The translations under genes were made by a program, and so were the position numbers. This document shows, piece after piece, positions 42,830 to 55,200 of a stretch of 64,000 nucleotides of DNA. Origin of the DNA: Neurospora intermedia (Eukaryota; Ascomycota; Sordariomycetes; Sordariales; Sordariaceae); NCBI GenBank assembly GCA_037102815.1, contig BTPP01000013.1:248001-312000 (forward strand). The letters are read 5' to 3'. Numbering within the stretch: position 1 is the first letter of the stretch; the number at the start of each line of letters is the position of its first letter. The notes beneath the pieces were generated by a model, which saw nothing but the letters and a program-made list of their open reading frames with translations, was not told where the DNA came from and made no database searches.

Positions 42830-45223
42830 GGTGGCGGTATTGTTGTGATGTTGTGGTGAATCGGTTAGAGGTATTCGTTCTACTGAGTGTTGACAAAGGT
42901 ACGTGATGCCTTTCACGTGGGAGTTGGGATGTTCTTATACCACTGATGTCTCCGAGCTTGGACAGACGATGACGACTGAGACTTGACTTTCCCATGTGAT
43001 CGTTCTCCCTCATCCTTGAACATCCCGACACTCGGCTTGTGAGTTTTGACCCGATCATGCCGTCCCTTTCGGTTTTTCCCATTCTGGCATCCCTGGCGTT
43101 GGTTAGCTGCCTTCAACCACCAACCTCACAAGCTCGCAAGCTCGGGGTTGTGATGTCATCGCGGAGTTGTCTCTCCACCATGACCGGCAAACGGATGAGT
43201 TTATCATCAACTGTATTCTACCCCACCGAGGCGCTTTGACGAAAGTCAAAACGCTTTGACCGAACAGCTTCATCGGCCTTGGATTCGGACCCCCGAATTT
43301 GAAGCTGCTCTTCAACACCGTGGATCAAATGTTTGCCAGGACTCGGACAAAAGACGTGTCGAACATTGGGAGTGGCCGTAGCTGCAATCAGGTGCTGCCA
43401 GGTGCAAAAGTGGATCATCACCAGACTATTTTGATGTTTCTTTTGGTGCTTTAGTCTATCGATCATAAACTCCTTCTTTCATGTCCTTTCCCCGTCATCT
43501 CTAGCAACGCCATCCATCTGTCTGCCGTCCGTCTATTCAACGAATGCCGTGACAACCGCAACAGTATCGCTCCCCCGCCCTCTGTGACTATAGACCAGGC
43601 TGAGAAGGTGAAATGTGACGGTGCTGGTCTCCAAGGGGTTAGGGATCCTCGGTTATGCACTTCAGTGTCGGCTGTAGTATGAGCAGCTTGTATATGCGGT
43701 GGGAGTGGATGGGGGAAAGGGGATTTTTGGGCGGCGTGTCCTTCAAAAAGACCGAGGTCTAAAGGGTGTGAGGGGGGATCTTGCAGCGAAAACGAAAATT
43801 CAGAAGGCAGCTGTTGTCGCCTGCTTGAATTGTCAAAGTGTAGAGGTTAGAGGGCAAGATGGCTGGGATGGCTGTCGATTCAGTTTGGTAGAGGTCGTCT
43901 TGGTGGCCCTTCCTGAAAGAAATGGTTGGTTCTTTCTGTTGAAGTAAGGGATATTGGTTGTTGGGGAAGGTAGGCCTTTGCGATTCTGATTTCGATTCGG
44001 ACCCGACCCAGCTCCGATTTCAAGGCTACCTTCTATTTCATGTCTTAAAGCGCTTTCCTCCTGCATGTACCATGGCTTCAGTTGTGTCTGATGTCCATGA
44101 CCAACGAGCTCTGTTTGAAAGTTCAATACCTTTTTTTCCCACCTCGGTCACTGGGACACTCAACCCCTCGTGAGTCACGACGCATCATTCTTCAACGCTT
44201 GTAAGTACACCGGCGTGCCAATCTCTTCCGATTCATCTTCCCGGTCGGGTTCTGATTGCGAGACTTTGCTCTAGACACCATCTTCACCACAGGAACATCC
44301 AAGATGCGTGGAGATATCTATAGCGAAGCCACCGTTCGGGACTTATAGCGGAAAATCAAGTGATATCTTCCATACCTTAGCACTTTGGTAACTGAACTTA
44401 CCTATCCATCAATCTTGAACGTGTAAAACAGCAACCACTCTACCCTCAGCTTAGGCACGGTAACCTCCCACCGTCTGGGTCCAGATCAGACGTTCCAGCC
44501 GTTCCAGCCGTTCCCGCTCTCGGCCGCATGATCCCGCCATCATCACACCAGCTCCCCATCTTGTGCAACACCAAGGCGAGAAGAAGTACCGGGCGCTGGT
44601 GAACCTGGTGACGAGCTAGACCATGTTGACTGGTCCCCAACAACACGATGTTTGTTTCAAGCATGAACTTTCCAAACTCTCCATCGGGTAATGGCTCTGA
44701 GATGTGGGGGACAGGTCGGCACAAGGTTTGACGGTGTAATGGGAGATTGTATTGATAGAGGTACAGTTGCAACGCAAACGTGAGATACGTAAAGGTACCT
44801 ACCTAGCATCGATAATTGAGGCTCAAGAGCGACGCATACCAGAAACTCGTGTACTACAGATACTACTTCCACCGATGATTCATGCTTTGTGAGTGGATTG
44901 AGTTCGTGCAATGGAGTTTGCGTCAGTTGAGAACTTCGGGCCGAGCAATGGAAACATGAAGCTCTTTCCTGCTATATGATTCAACTTGAGCTCACCATCT
45001 CATGTTTCACAATCCGTCTTCAACTTTTTTCCCTCCCTTCCTTCCTTCCTTCCTTCCCTCCTCCCTTCTTTCCACCTCCTGTTTTCAACTCCCAATCTTA
45101 CCAGGACACCATCTGAACAAGTGAAACTTCGAGAAGTCAGATCTTTATCACGTCATCCTCAACCGAGCAGCTTTAGTCTACGATCAAAAACATCATCCCA
45201 CGGCCTGTGACAGCAAAGTGGCA
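42830..45223. other. 2.4 kb divergent upstream region of the AKR and secreted-protein genes
   Basis: No gene is supported. Contains TAGAGGTAC at 44757-44765 and GGTACCTACCTAG at 44794-44806, and a (TTCC)n tract at 45037-45056 within the likely leader of the next gene. Confidence 0.5.
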
Positions 45224-45937
45224 ATGAGACACAAAGCTCTCTCCTCCCTTTTGTGGGCCATCATCTCAGCTGCCCTCACTTTGGCAGCTCCTTCCCACTT
45301 CGGTCTCGATAGTAACAACACCATCGCTCTTGCGGAAAGAACCACGTCGACCTCATCGAAACTCGACACTCGCGAAGCCGCAAACGACTTCAACTGCGTG
45401 ACATGGACCGACAGCCACGGAGATCTAAAATGGTACGTCACATCCCCCCCCCCCCCCCCCCCCCCCCCCCTTCTCTCTCTCCCTTCAGTTTCCACCCAGT
45501 GCCTCCACCCATCACCACGCAGTGAGATCAACTAACCCCCTCCCTTACCCCATGCTCACAGCAACGAATTCTCCATCATCCTCGGCCACCCCAACCTCGC
45601 CCAAATCATCACCAAGAACTACCTCTACATCTACATGCTCAACGTGACCAACGACTTCATCTACAACACACCTGCCGTCCTCGTCAACGCCACCAACATC
45701 CTGGAAATCAAGTCCGCGCTGAACTGCTACGGCGACCAATGGAAGTCCTTTTATTCCGTGCTGCCCTGGACGATCGACATGCATGGCGGGAACGCGTGCA
45801 ATGAGAACGCGTATAATGGCCCGTATGATAACACGTGGATCAACTATGCGGGACAGCACTTGAATGTGCCGGATGATGGGAGGTGTCGGTGGATGAACAG
45901 GGTGGGGTTTAGGTGTGTTGTTGGGAGGGAGGGGTGA
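45224..45937 (+). CDS. small secreted cysteine-containing protein, unknown function
   Basis: Two exons, 45224-45432 and 45562-45937, giving 194 residues. The 129 nt intron has a GTACGT donor and a CTCACAG acceptor; the split TGC codon joins DLKW to CNEFSIILG. Residues 1-22 (MRHKALSSLLWAIISAALTLA, cut before APSH) are a signal peptide. The mature protein has six Cys (in FNCVTW, WCNEF, LNCYGD, NACNEN, GRCRW and FRCVVG), enough for three disulfides, and potential N-glycosylation at NNT, NVT and NAT. It ends soon after the last Cys. No known domain is recognised; size and cysteine content are like many fungal extracellular proteins. An uninterrupted run of 37 C lies in the intron. The start at 45224 is the ATG giving the full signal peptide. 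Confidence 0.8.
45444..45480 (+). repeat. homopolymer of 37 C inside an intron
   Basis: Thirty-seven consecutive C lie 11 bases after the splice donor, followed by a CT-only run. Such a length is likely unstable and hard to sequence, so the exact count may be unreliable. Confidence 0.9.
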
Positions 45938-48225
45938 GTTCCTGCCATGGGTTAGGGGAGAGGGCATGGAAGGGAAGGGAAGGGAAGGGAAGGGAAGGGG
46001 GGAAGTGGAGGAGAAACTGAACAGGGAGAGCCCGAGGACTCGGAGTCAAGGGGAGATAAAGGGGAGAGGATTAAAAGAGGGTAATGGACAACGAAAGGAA
46101 TAAACATCGGAAAGAGGAAAATAGGTATTGAGCGACTGGAGCCTGGGACCGTTATGTTCGGTAGGTACTTCTCCTCCAACGAGACAAAACAAAAGCAAGA
46201 AGCTGTGAGAGGACACAAAGAACTTGCGGGTTCCAAAGGGGAACAACCTTCTGGGTCATGAAGGACATACAGACAGCTAAGAGGGTTGAAAAAGGGAAAA
46301 CAGAAATGATGGGTACCTATTTACTTACTCTTATACAATGCAGGCATAAGAACTTGGAAGTTTTGTTTTCCCAAATCGTCCTCTCACGCGTTCTTTTTCT
46401 TCGCTCTTTTCAAGATACAAGCAGCCAACAGACCATTCGCACATCCAAGAGTTTCTCTACCTATATGTACAAGTATGCTTGCTTCGAACAGGGTCGGATT
46501 GGATGGGACAAGTTTCCGCCTTTTGGTAATTGTATTTATAGGTACTTATGATTGAGCAACGACTGTAGGCGTTTGCTTGGACATTATCGTCTCAGGGTTC
46601 ATCGTAAGACTTTGGATGGATATCTCTCAACCATCCATCCATCCATCCATCCAGAGTCAATAGACATGAGGACGCCACCTAAGGCTTTAAGCTAGTAGCA
46701 GGACTGTATACAGCATGAAATGAGGAGGACAGGCATCAGGTCACCAACAACAACATTCATCATAACATAACAACTCATGCCTGCTTTTCATTGTATGTTC
46801 GTAGGTACTTTCAATGCGGTACATGTCGTAGGTAGGTACTCTCGTGCGCATGTATGTTCATGATGTATGTGTGCAATTCATCAAATTTATCAATCATACC
46901 CGTTTTTTTCCTGACCCCTAACCTAACCTTTGCAACCTTCGCGAGCCAGCCAGCCAAGCCATAATGAACAAACTAAGAAAAAAAAAAAAAACCAACTGCC
47001 AATCAAGTCCACCCCGCCGACCTGCTCAAAACTCGCCATGACTAGTCCACCCCAAAAGAGACTCTGCTCTACTCCCAATCTCTGTTATCTGACATTGTGC
47101 TCCCTTTGCAAGTTCAGTGTCCAGTCCGGTCGTCTGCAATCCTTCTTAGTCACTCACGTCTCTCAGCCAACTGTCTCTTATATGTATGTGTGCACTTTGT
47201 CGGTGTCATGTCGTGTAGCAGAAGCTCAACCAAAACTGCAAGCTACCCACAACATAACAAAAGTCTCGCGCCCAGGATAGGGTTCGACCGAGCGGACTAA
47301 TGTCATGTGAAGCAACTCTTGACGCAATGCTTTGGGACCTTTTGCTGTTGGACGACTGGCTGACTACCCAACTGAGTACGCACAACTACGGCAAGTACAT
47401 TCTACCCTAACCGAGTACTAATAACAGCCACTCGGTGACAGAATCCATGAAAGACCATTCAGAGAACCTTTTCATCCATCATCTTGCTCCCTGACTTCCA
47501 TAAGGAGGAGAGCTCGACGACCGAGTCGGGCAGCCTGAAAGGACTGCCACGACGAACTGGGAAATGAGACCCAGTGACAAATTGGTTTCATGAAAGGCGC
47601 ATGATGGTTCCATCGGCTATCACAAAAAGTGTGCGAGGGCCGGGTTGGTGTGCTTGCCGAAGTGTATGAAAGAGAAGAGGTGAGGCTGTGGAGTGATGTG
47701 ACGTCGGAAAGAATGAAGCGCTCCCTGGCTCTCCTTGACCCGAAAAGGGTCGCCAATGTTGACTTTGAGCGAATGCGAGTTTTGCAGGCCAGCCAACCTC
47801 CCCCACAAAGAAACAAACGCGACCACCAAAAACTCTCCAATCCAGGAAAACCAGAAAACCTGTCCGTGCCGGTAATCCGCCAGTTTCCCTTAATCGTACA
47901 CCGAAGTTTGAAGTCGTGATCATCATGCTGTTGAAAGGAGAAGTAGGAAAAAGAAACCACCCAAACGCCAAACTATTGGATGCTTCAAAGCCAGAGAAAG
48001 CAAATGCCGAAAAAAAAAGAAAGAAAAAAGAACAATGAGTAGGAGACGGTAAAGAAAAAAAAAGTAGCAAGTTTATGTCGAGGCCGGTGATGGTATGTCG
48101 AGAATGTGTTGTAATCCCACAGGTTGCAAGTGTGTGTGGAATTCATATACAGAAACGGGCCGCCTTGTGGTTGGGATCCATGGCATGGCGATAGACTCCC
48201 GCAAGACAGATGAAATGATGATCAT
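45938..48225. other. 2.3 kb convergent 3' region
   Basis: Lies between the secreted-protein gene and the glycogen-targeting subunit. Contains (AAGGG)n at 45968-45999, (ATCC)n at 46631-46652, GTAGGTAC elements near 46800-46840, a run of A at about 46977-46991 and A-rich DNA near 48010-48065. No gene is supported. Confidence 0.5.
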
Positions 48226-50933
48226 TTACCCCCTAATAGCTGTCGCAGCATGAGCTTCCGCGCCACCATAGTTAAAGTTGTTTGAGTAGAACGGGAAACG
48301 ATCGGCATAAGACATGGTGCTGTGGTGATATGGGTACTCGTTCGACGACGTACCAGTAGAGTGCGATCCGTAGCTGGGTCCGGTTCCGTAGCCAGATCCA
48401 AAGCTGTTAGTGCCAGGGCCAGTGCGTGGCCCAGTGCTTGAGGGGTTACCCGGGTTTTGCGGAGACGGGAAGCCCAACTTGAGGGGGCTTTCGGCTGGAG
48501 AGCCCCCAACGAAGCTCATGAAACCTCCATGGGAGAAATAAGGGTTGGGATCCCTCGGATGCAGCGAGTGATGCTGAGCCGTAGACCCCATACCGTAAAA
48601 GTTATTGTGGACCGGGCTTCCCTCGTAGCTCGAGTTGCTGCTGCTGCTGTTGCTGGCGAGCTGGGGAAGGTCACTGGCACTATCGAAGCGACTGTTGCGC
48701 AAGCTGCCATCCTTGATCTGAGGGCTGGACTGCTTGGTAGATCCAAACTGTTGTGATAAAAATATTTTGTTAATGACCGTTACCGTGAATTGTGCGAGGC
48801 CTTGAGGCTTGTCAAATGCTATCAACCAGATACCCAGGGCGAAGGACAACTTACGAAGCAGTACTTGTTAACAAGCTCCTCATACGAGGACGAAGCAATG
48901 CTGCCAGTGGTGGACACACCAGGAATGTTGAGAGAAGAAGGCTTTGCTGAGGTGGTAGCGGGAGCAGCGGTAGAAGGTGCAGGAGCAGGTGCAGGAGCCT
49001 TCTTAGGGGCAGCAGCAGGGGCAGGGGCAGAGAGAGCAGGAGCGGGAGCAGAAGCCACAGGAGTAGTCAGGGTGGGATGACCCCTGCGCTGGATAGACGA
49101 GTTCGCAGCAGCAGGCTTCCTCGAGGACTTCATGTAAAGACCACCGTCATCCTTCTTGGGCAGGTTGTCCTTGGCGGTCTGGATGGCCGTGGCCAGCGAG
49201 GCACCAAAGTCGTAGCGGTTAGCAAAGGCCTGGCCGCTAGGGGCAGACAGACGGCTCGGCAGGTTATCGCTGGGAATGCTGGTGGTGCTCTTAACACCAC
49301 GCAGGCGAAGACCAGCGGGAAGAGCATCGTCATCATAGTCGTCAAGGGAGCTATCAAAGCTGAGCTTGCTCCTGCTACCAAAGTCATCGGCACCAATGGG
49401 AGCGAACTTGGGCTTTGGTGCCGCAGACGAGTGGTTGGAGCGACGGTTACTCTTGGGCAGGCCGTTCACGGTACGCGAAGCAGCGCCGATAACACCCTTC
49501 TTGCCGTTGGTCGGGAGAGCCTTCTTGCGGAAGTCAATCTGGAAGTTCATGCCGTTGTTGTTGTCCCAGAACTCCTGGCCGTTGACGTTGTACCGGATGC
49601 AGAAGTAGAGCGTCTTGGACTCGAGGTTGGCCATGTCAGAGAGCTTGATGGTGAAGTTGAAGCGATCCTGTCCGAGAGGCGACTCCGAGGGCACGATCTG
49701 GCTCATGTACTCGGCCGAGACCTCAGAGGTAGTCTTCCAGTAGTCCAAGGTGAACCTGCACGTAACGCTCTTGTGGAAGGCCAGGTTGACCACCGCTACC
49801 GACCCTATCAGGCACTTTTGGTCGCTAGACAGCCAAACACGTTCCAGGCGTACAGGCTGCGCCCTGCGAAGTGGTGTGTCGGCGGGGAAGTTGGACAGGA
49901 CGAGCTCCCACTCAAAGGGAGGCTGACGCGCTTGTGACTGGTCGTTCGCATTCCCGTTCCCATTGAAGGGGTACTCGGTGTCGCTATCATAGCTATCGAC
50001 CGGCGATGAGCCAGCACTAACGGCCAACGGACGGTCGACCTGCAAGAAGTGGCGAACATGTTCGAGATGCGAGTCAAAGTGGACAGCCTTGAAGGTGGGT
50101 GTGCCAGGCATACTGGAGGGTCGTCGGCGAGAGGGAGGTCGCAGAGCAGGCCGCACGAGCTCACCCGACTTCTTGCGCACCATGGGGGGCTTTCTTTGCC
50201 GCTCTTCGTCCGTGTCCTCGTCCGATCCTGTCAGCGAGGTTTCCATAGACTTGTTCAGCACAATGTTGGACTCGGTGGCGGATCGGTTGTGGGAGATGCG
50301 GCGGTTGGTGACTCCGTTGGCGGCGTCCTGCTTCTGCTGCATGTCGGCAATGGCCTTGGCCTGGGACGGCAGTACTAGCAGGTCGCCGGCATCGGGCCTT
50401 GTCTTTTCCTTCATTTCGGCGATGATGGGTTCGGGGACATCGGTGCGGTTGTTGGGCGAGCACGAGCGGTGTACGGGGATCTGGCTGATGGCGTCCTTGA
50501 GCTCCTTGAGGTTCTCGATGGTCCTGCCACGTTGCGTGTCCTCCTTCTTCATCTCCAGCTGGCCCTCGTCTTCACTAGCCGAGTCGGGAGGGGAGATGAC
50601 GGCACCGGCGGGCATGCCCTGTCTTTCGCCCGTTATTGGTGGGGGGGACTGGCGCACGATGCTGTTAAGAGCCATGACCTTGAGATCCTCCACGGTCGCT
50701 GACGGGGACAGCTCGTTATGCTGTGCGGGTGCCGGGGCCGAGGGGGTTCGTCGGTGCTTCATAAGATACGACGCCGATCGGGGGAGTGCGGGCTTGTTAG
50801 ATGATGTTGGCGAGGTGGGGCCGCCATTGTGTTGTTGTTGTTGTTGGTGGTGGATCGAAGATCTCCGGCTCTGGCTTGGTGAGGAGGGTGCCGACGAGGC
50901 CGGAGACCTGTGCGAGGGTGGTGTGTAAGGCAT
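48226..50933 (-). CDS. glycogen-targeting regulatory subunit of protein phosphatase 1 (CBM21)
   Basis: Regulatory subunit of the Gac1/Pig type that brings PP1 to glycogen and so favours active glycogen synthase. Two exons, 50933-48855 and 48747-48226, with a 107 nt intron (GTAAGT to ACAACAG); 866 residues. The N-terminal 280 residues are Ser/Pro-rich and disordered. The PP1-docking RVxF-type motif is KAVHF at 282-286. The CBM21 carbohydrate-binding domain spans about 350-468 (VRLERVWLSSDQKCLIGSVA, YWKTTSEVSAEYM, DRFNFTIKLSDM and IRYNVNGQEFWDNNNGMNF). Afterwards the protein is again disordered, with an Ala/Pro repeat (about 650-685) and a Tyr/Gly/Ser-rich tail with many SPxxSP sites. The start, MPYTPPSHRS, is the first in-frame ATG. 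The upstream intergenic DNA is unusually long. Confidence 0.93.
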
Positions 50934-51588
50934 TCTCTCCCGCGATTTGTGTGTGGTCGTGGGGAGGAGTACCGGAGATGTCGTCGTCGTCGTCGTCGAG
51001 CGAGTTCGATGGCGACGAGGAGAGGAAGCGAGTGATAAAGATACGTAGAGTGGAGCGAGAGAAGACGAGGTAGTCGGAGTGTCGGGCCTAGTACATGGAG
51101 GAATGTACTAAAGCGTAGGAGCGGGAGGCGGCCTCGACGGGTTTGGTGGCGTGGAAGAGGGGGTTGTTTCTTTGTCGACGGCGGTCGGTGTCAAAGAACC
51201 AAGGTCCCAAGGGTTCCACTTCTAGAATTGAAGAGGAACTGGATTTGGTAGCTGCAGTTGCCGAACGAGGTGAATGGTTAGCGGTTGCCCGTTTGCTTGT
51301 CTTTTTTGTCTATTGAAGGAAGAAATCTAAAAGGTATTATGGTCGCGCTGTATATGCAATTAAAAATTGGGAAAATTAGAAGAAAGGGATGAAGGATGCA
51401 GAGAAGAAGGAAAGGGTTGTGGAGAGGATGATTTGGGAATGACGGATTCAAAGGCAGATATTATCAGGTCAGGGCAGCCACCCACCCATGATGGATCGAT
51501 GGAATGGAGTTCCGGACTGGGGGGGAGGGGGGTGGTATGGGTATGGGCGCACTTGCTGAATGCGAGTGAACCAGGTGGAATGAATGTA

Positions 51589-51607
51589 CACACACACACA
51601 CACACAC
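51589..51607 (+). repeat. (CA)n dinucleotide tract
   Basis: About 19 bases of alternating A and C. A (GAGTGCT)n heptamer repeat of three units follows at about 51634-51656. Confidence 0.8.
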
Positions 51608-51710
51608 TGACACTGCTCTACTAGGTAGGTAGCTGAGTGCTGAGTGCTGAGTGCTGTCACCACTACACTAGTGTAATGTAGCTGTCTGACAGAGACGCCG
51701 CGCTAGCGAT

Positions 51711-51740
51711 TGATTGACTGACTGACTGACTGACTGACTG
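51711..51740 (+). repeat. (TGAC)n tetranucleotide tract
   Basis: About seven units of TGAC in a row. Confidence 0.85.
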
Positions 51741-52020
51741 CGTGGATTGGCCTGGGCGAAAAAACTGGAATGGCGAAAAACAAAAAAAAGGCCGGGCGGG
51801 CTCTTCCCGCTCAATTGCCCCTGGTCAGTGAGGCCTGCCTGATTGAGTGATTGATTCATCGGTCTCGGAACTGCCCAGGACCTGCCTGACTGACTCCAGT
51901 CCCAAGCAAGCTACGATCCGAAGCAGGGCAAGGCAGAGCAGCCCGAACGCTACTACTGTAAACTGCAGGGGGTGGTGGGGAATGGGAATGGGAATGGGAC
52001 TGGAGTGGGAATTGATAGGG

Positions 52021-52040
52021 TAGAGGTACCTCTAGGTACG
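52021..52040 (+). repeat. double copy of the dispersed TAGAGGTA/TACCTCTA motif
   Basis: TAGAGGTACCTCTAGGTACG: an inverted pair of the motif that recurs in intergenic DNA through the window. Confidence 0.6.
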
Positions 52041-52518
52041 TAAGGTAGTGGATATCGTGTGTGTGTGTCGGGGGAGAAGGACCCGACCACCACCAGCCAG
52101 CCAGCCAGCCGGCCAGCCCACCACGGACGACAGCTAGTACACTAGGTAAGGTACTAAGTGGAAGCCCGGGCAAACAAACAGGGCTGGGCGCCGTTGCTGC
52201 GACGGGACCGCTGCTGGGCTGTGACACCGCTGGGCTGCCCGTGACACAATCAATGTCGCGACAAGAGGGACCCGACGGTGGTGGCCGGGCGTCCATCCAG
52301 TGGGCGGGAAGAGATAACGGAGTGGAGCCGTGCTGTCTCTGGGTGGTGGTGGTGGTGCAGTGGCAAAAAAAGAATCCGTCCGATGTCAGAAGGATCAAAG
52401 TGTGTGTGTGTCTGTCTTCTTCCGTGTCTTGGCGGAGTGAGATAGGCGAGCGGCGGAGGCGTGGGTGTGTTGTGCTGTGGTGGTTGGCTGCTTCTGTTTT
52501 TTCTGTTCCATTGAATCC

Positions 52519-52570
52519 AGGCAGGGCAGGGCAGGGCAGGGCAGGGCAGGGCGGGCAGGCAGGCAGGCAG
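52519..52570 (+). repeat. (GGGCA)n then (GGCA)n tract
   Basis: About six GGGCA units pass into GGCA units. G-run spacing could allow quadruplex formation on the plus strand. Confidence 0.85.
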
Positions 52571-54238
52571 TATGCCCGATGGATGGCGGGCGGGATGCGT
52601 GTTTGGGGGTGAGGGACGGGCAGAAGTGAGTGACGGGAGTGCAGTGAATGAGGTGAGTGTCGGGTGCAGTTTAGGTGGTCCATGCATTCCACTTTGGGGC
52701 AGCGGTGCAGTAAAATGTCGCCCTGGACGCAGTGGTGCCAGTGGTGCCGTCGGGTGCAAGTGCAGTGGCAGAGCAGGCTAAGCGATTGGTGCAGAAGGGG
52801 GACCACCATGGAAAGCTTGTCCCTGATTTGCTGAACTGAAAGAAGCCCAGACCCGCCCACTGGTGTTGTTTTTTTCTCTCCCTCCGTTCCATGTTCCATT
52901 CATTCATTCAGTTCGTTCTGTGAAGAGAGATGTGCCCACTTACTTGAGGTTAGCCGCACGGCTTGGCGGTAAAGCCGTCCGTCGTATTGATAGAGGGACC
53001 GGTTTGAGGATGATGAGGATGATCAAAAGAGGACAAGAATGCAAAAAAGGGACAAACACAAAACCACGGCAATATTCCAGCAACGCGGTTTGTGATCGAC
53101 TTTTTTTTTTTGCAAAAAAGTATCTTTTTTTTTTCTCTTCTTCAGAATCGCACTCGGTTCTACCAGAGAGTCGAATGTCGTCGTATGTCAGTCGATCGAT
53201 GGAGGCGAGGCTCGTCAGTGTCGATCGGAACCGGCGGACAAAGGAGGATGAGGATGATGTGAAGTCTTGGGGACGGGAGACTAGTCCAGGGACCCAAGAT
53301 GGTAGGCGGTGAAGAGATCGGTGTCCTGTCGGGAAGGGGGGGTCTCGAAGGGGGGGGTGTATGTCGACTTCGATATCGCTTATTCGACCTTCTTCGTTGC
53401 TTCTCACTTATCGCTCCTTTTCCAAGCTCTTGCTGTCTGCTTTTCCCCAAACAACAACAATGCAATGATCCAGTGTGTGTTTTTTTTTGCTCTTTTTTTC
53501 CAAATGCCTTCCAGTGAAATGCTGATGATGCCGATGAGGAGAGTCGATGCAATGTCGAAAGGGGGGGGTATCCCAAAGTGTATCGTTCGTCGATGGCCAA
53601 GCTCGGGGACGGGAGGAGGAGGAATGGATAGGGGGAGGGAAGGAACCAGATATAAATCAATGGTCCTGCTATCAAAGTGAACAAGAAGAAGAAAAAAAAA
53701 AGTAAACACAACAGAGGTGTTGGTTTACAAGACAAAAGAGAGGAAGAGCGGGAGGCACTTTGGTGCTAGAGGAAGCGGAGCGGCTGCTGGTTTTGAATCA
53801 TGGGCCCCCGTCACCTTTTCGAAGCGAGTCCCCGTCCAGGTCCATGTCCGTTCCTCACTCCAAGGAATGCGACTTTTCCGTCTGTGTGTGTGTGTGCCGT
53901 TCCTTGGGAGGAGGAGAACGGTTGACGACGGGACCGGGACCAGGACCAGGACCAGGGCCCAGGACGGACAGGGGGAGGGAACGGGGGAGGGGTGAGTTCC
54001 AGTGAGGAGGGCGTGTGTCTTGATTCTCGACAATGGCCTGTCTCTGCCTGCAATGTCCCCATGTCCCTGTACAGTCAGACACGGTCTTGGTCTGGACGGT
54101 GTACAGCAACAAACCGCACTGCAGTTCGTATGCTACCTTAGCTCCGTCTTCTCTCCAGATCCATCCAGTGGGAGTTACTTAGTTGATGTCGGTACCTCCA
54201 AAGTGCATTGCATCTCTTGCCATTTCCGCCTTGAATGT

Positions 54239-54270
54239 GTTGTTGTTGTTGTTGTTGTTGCTGCTGCTGT
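54239..54270 (+). repeat. (TTG)n then (CTG)n tract
   Basis: About seven TTG units followed by three CTG units. Confidence 0.85.
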
Positions 54271-54696
54271 CTGCTGTGCTTCCTCCCGATGGGCAGCAAC
54301 GCTCTGCTCAGATTCACTTGTTCATGTCCTGTCCTGCAGCAGTTGGGCATGCTGCGACGGAAAAGTAGGTAGGTAAGCAGAGCCCAGGTCCAAGGGAGGA
54401 AAATACAAAACAAAAAAAAACGTGCCGGGCTGAGATGTCTCTGCCGGTCAGGGCAGTTACCTGCCTCTACACCAGTAGCTCACACACGCCGGAAGAAATG
54501 AGCGGGCGCGTAAGTAGCGCATTGTAGACAGTGTTAGAAGTGGAAAGAGAAAACCAAAACGCAAAAATGACTTTTTTTCCCACAACTCTCACCGTTCTGC
54601 TCTGTTGGAAAAGCGATGCGGCACAGTTACGGTGGTCATGATGTAGTTTCGTACAGGTACCTACCTCCCCAATGTACCTTGCGCCTGCTGCTTATA

Positions 54697-54699
<3 letters not shown>

Positions 54700-54727
<28 letters not shown>
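54700..54727 (+). repeat. (CTG)9 tract
   Basis: Nine perfect CTG units outside any supported gene. Confidence 0.85.
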
Positions 54728-54730
<3 letters not shown>

Positions 54731-55200
54731 CAGTTATCTTGGCTGCATGGCCTCGCTTGTATCCATATTAGGTTAGCAGCACGGTGATAGGTGCTGTAGT
54801 TTACATATAATAACCGGTGGAGACTCATAATGCATGCATAGGTACTGCGTAGGTAGATGGATGGCTTTTGTGAATTTCAATGGGACCATGGGGGACTTGG
54901 GCGGCCACTTCCTCAAGCAGCAAAAGTTCAGTCATTTTGGTCCAACTTATTGTGGTGACTTTTTGTCGAATGCTCCGTTTTAATCTTGAAAACGGTTCAG
55001 TTTGCAGCGTGCAGTGTGTGTAAGCCTCCGGTTTTAGTAAGTACTTACTGTCCCGTCTTGGCTAGTACTATGTAGCACTGCACTGTCCGAGTTCTTGTGT
55101 CTCCCACCCTCCAACTTTTTTGCTCTCAACATCCAACATTGTGCGTGTACCGACCGCCCAACGGTTCGGGAAGGGTCTCAGCTTTCTTGCTGCTGGAATT

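Larger units (their letters stand above)
50934..55200. other. microsatellite-rich upstream region of the glycogen-targeting gene
   Basis: 4.3 kb with no supported gene. It carries at least eight simple-sequence tracts (see repeats below). Open frames as long as 347 codons exist on the minus strand at 51856-52899, but they arise from repeats and have no domain. Part of it is likely a long 5' leader and promoter of the minus-strand gene ending at 50933. Confidence 0.55.

Noticed and set aside
51856-52899. Minus-strand open frame of 347 codons
   Set aside because: It is created by microsatellites and stop-poor GC repeats, giving Cys/Pro/His-rich low-complexity sequence with no domain and no splice or start support.
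54138-54413. Minus-strand polyglutamine frame
   Set aside because: It is only the reverse reading of the TTG/CTG repeat, with no gene context.
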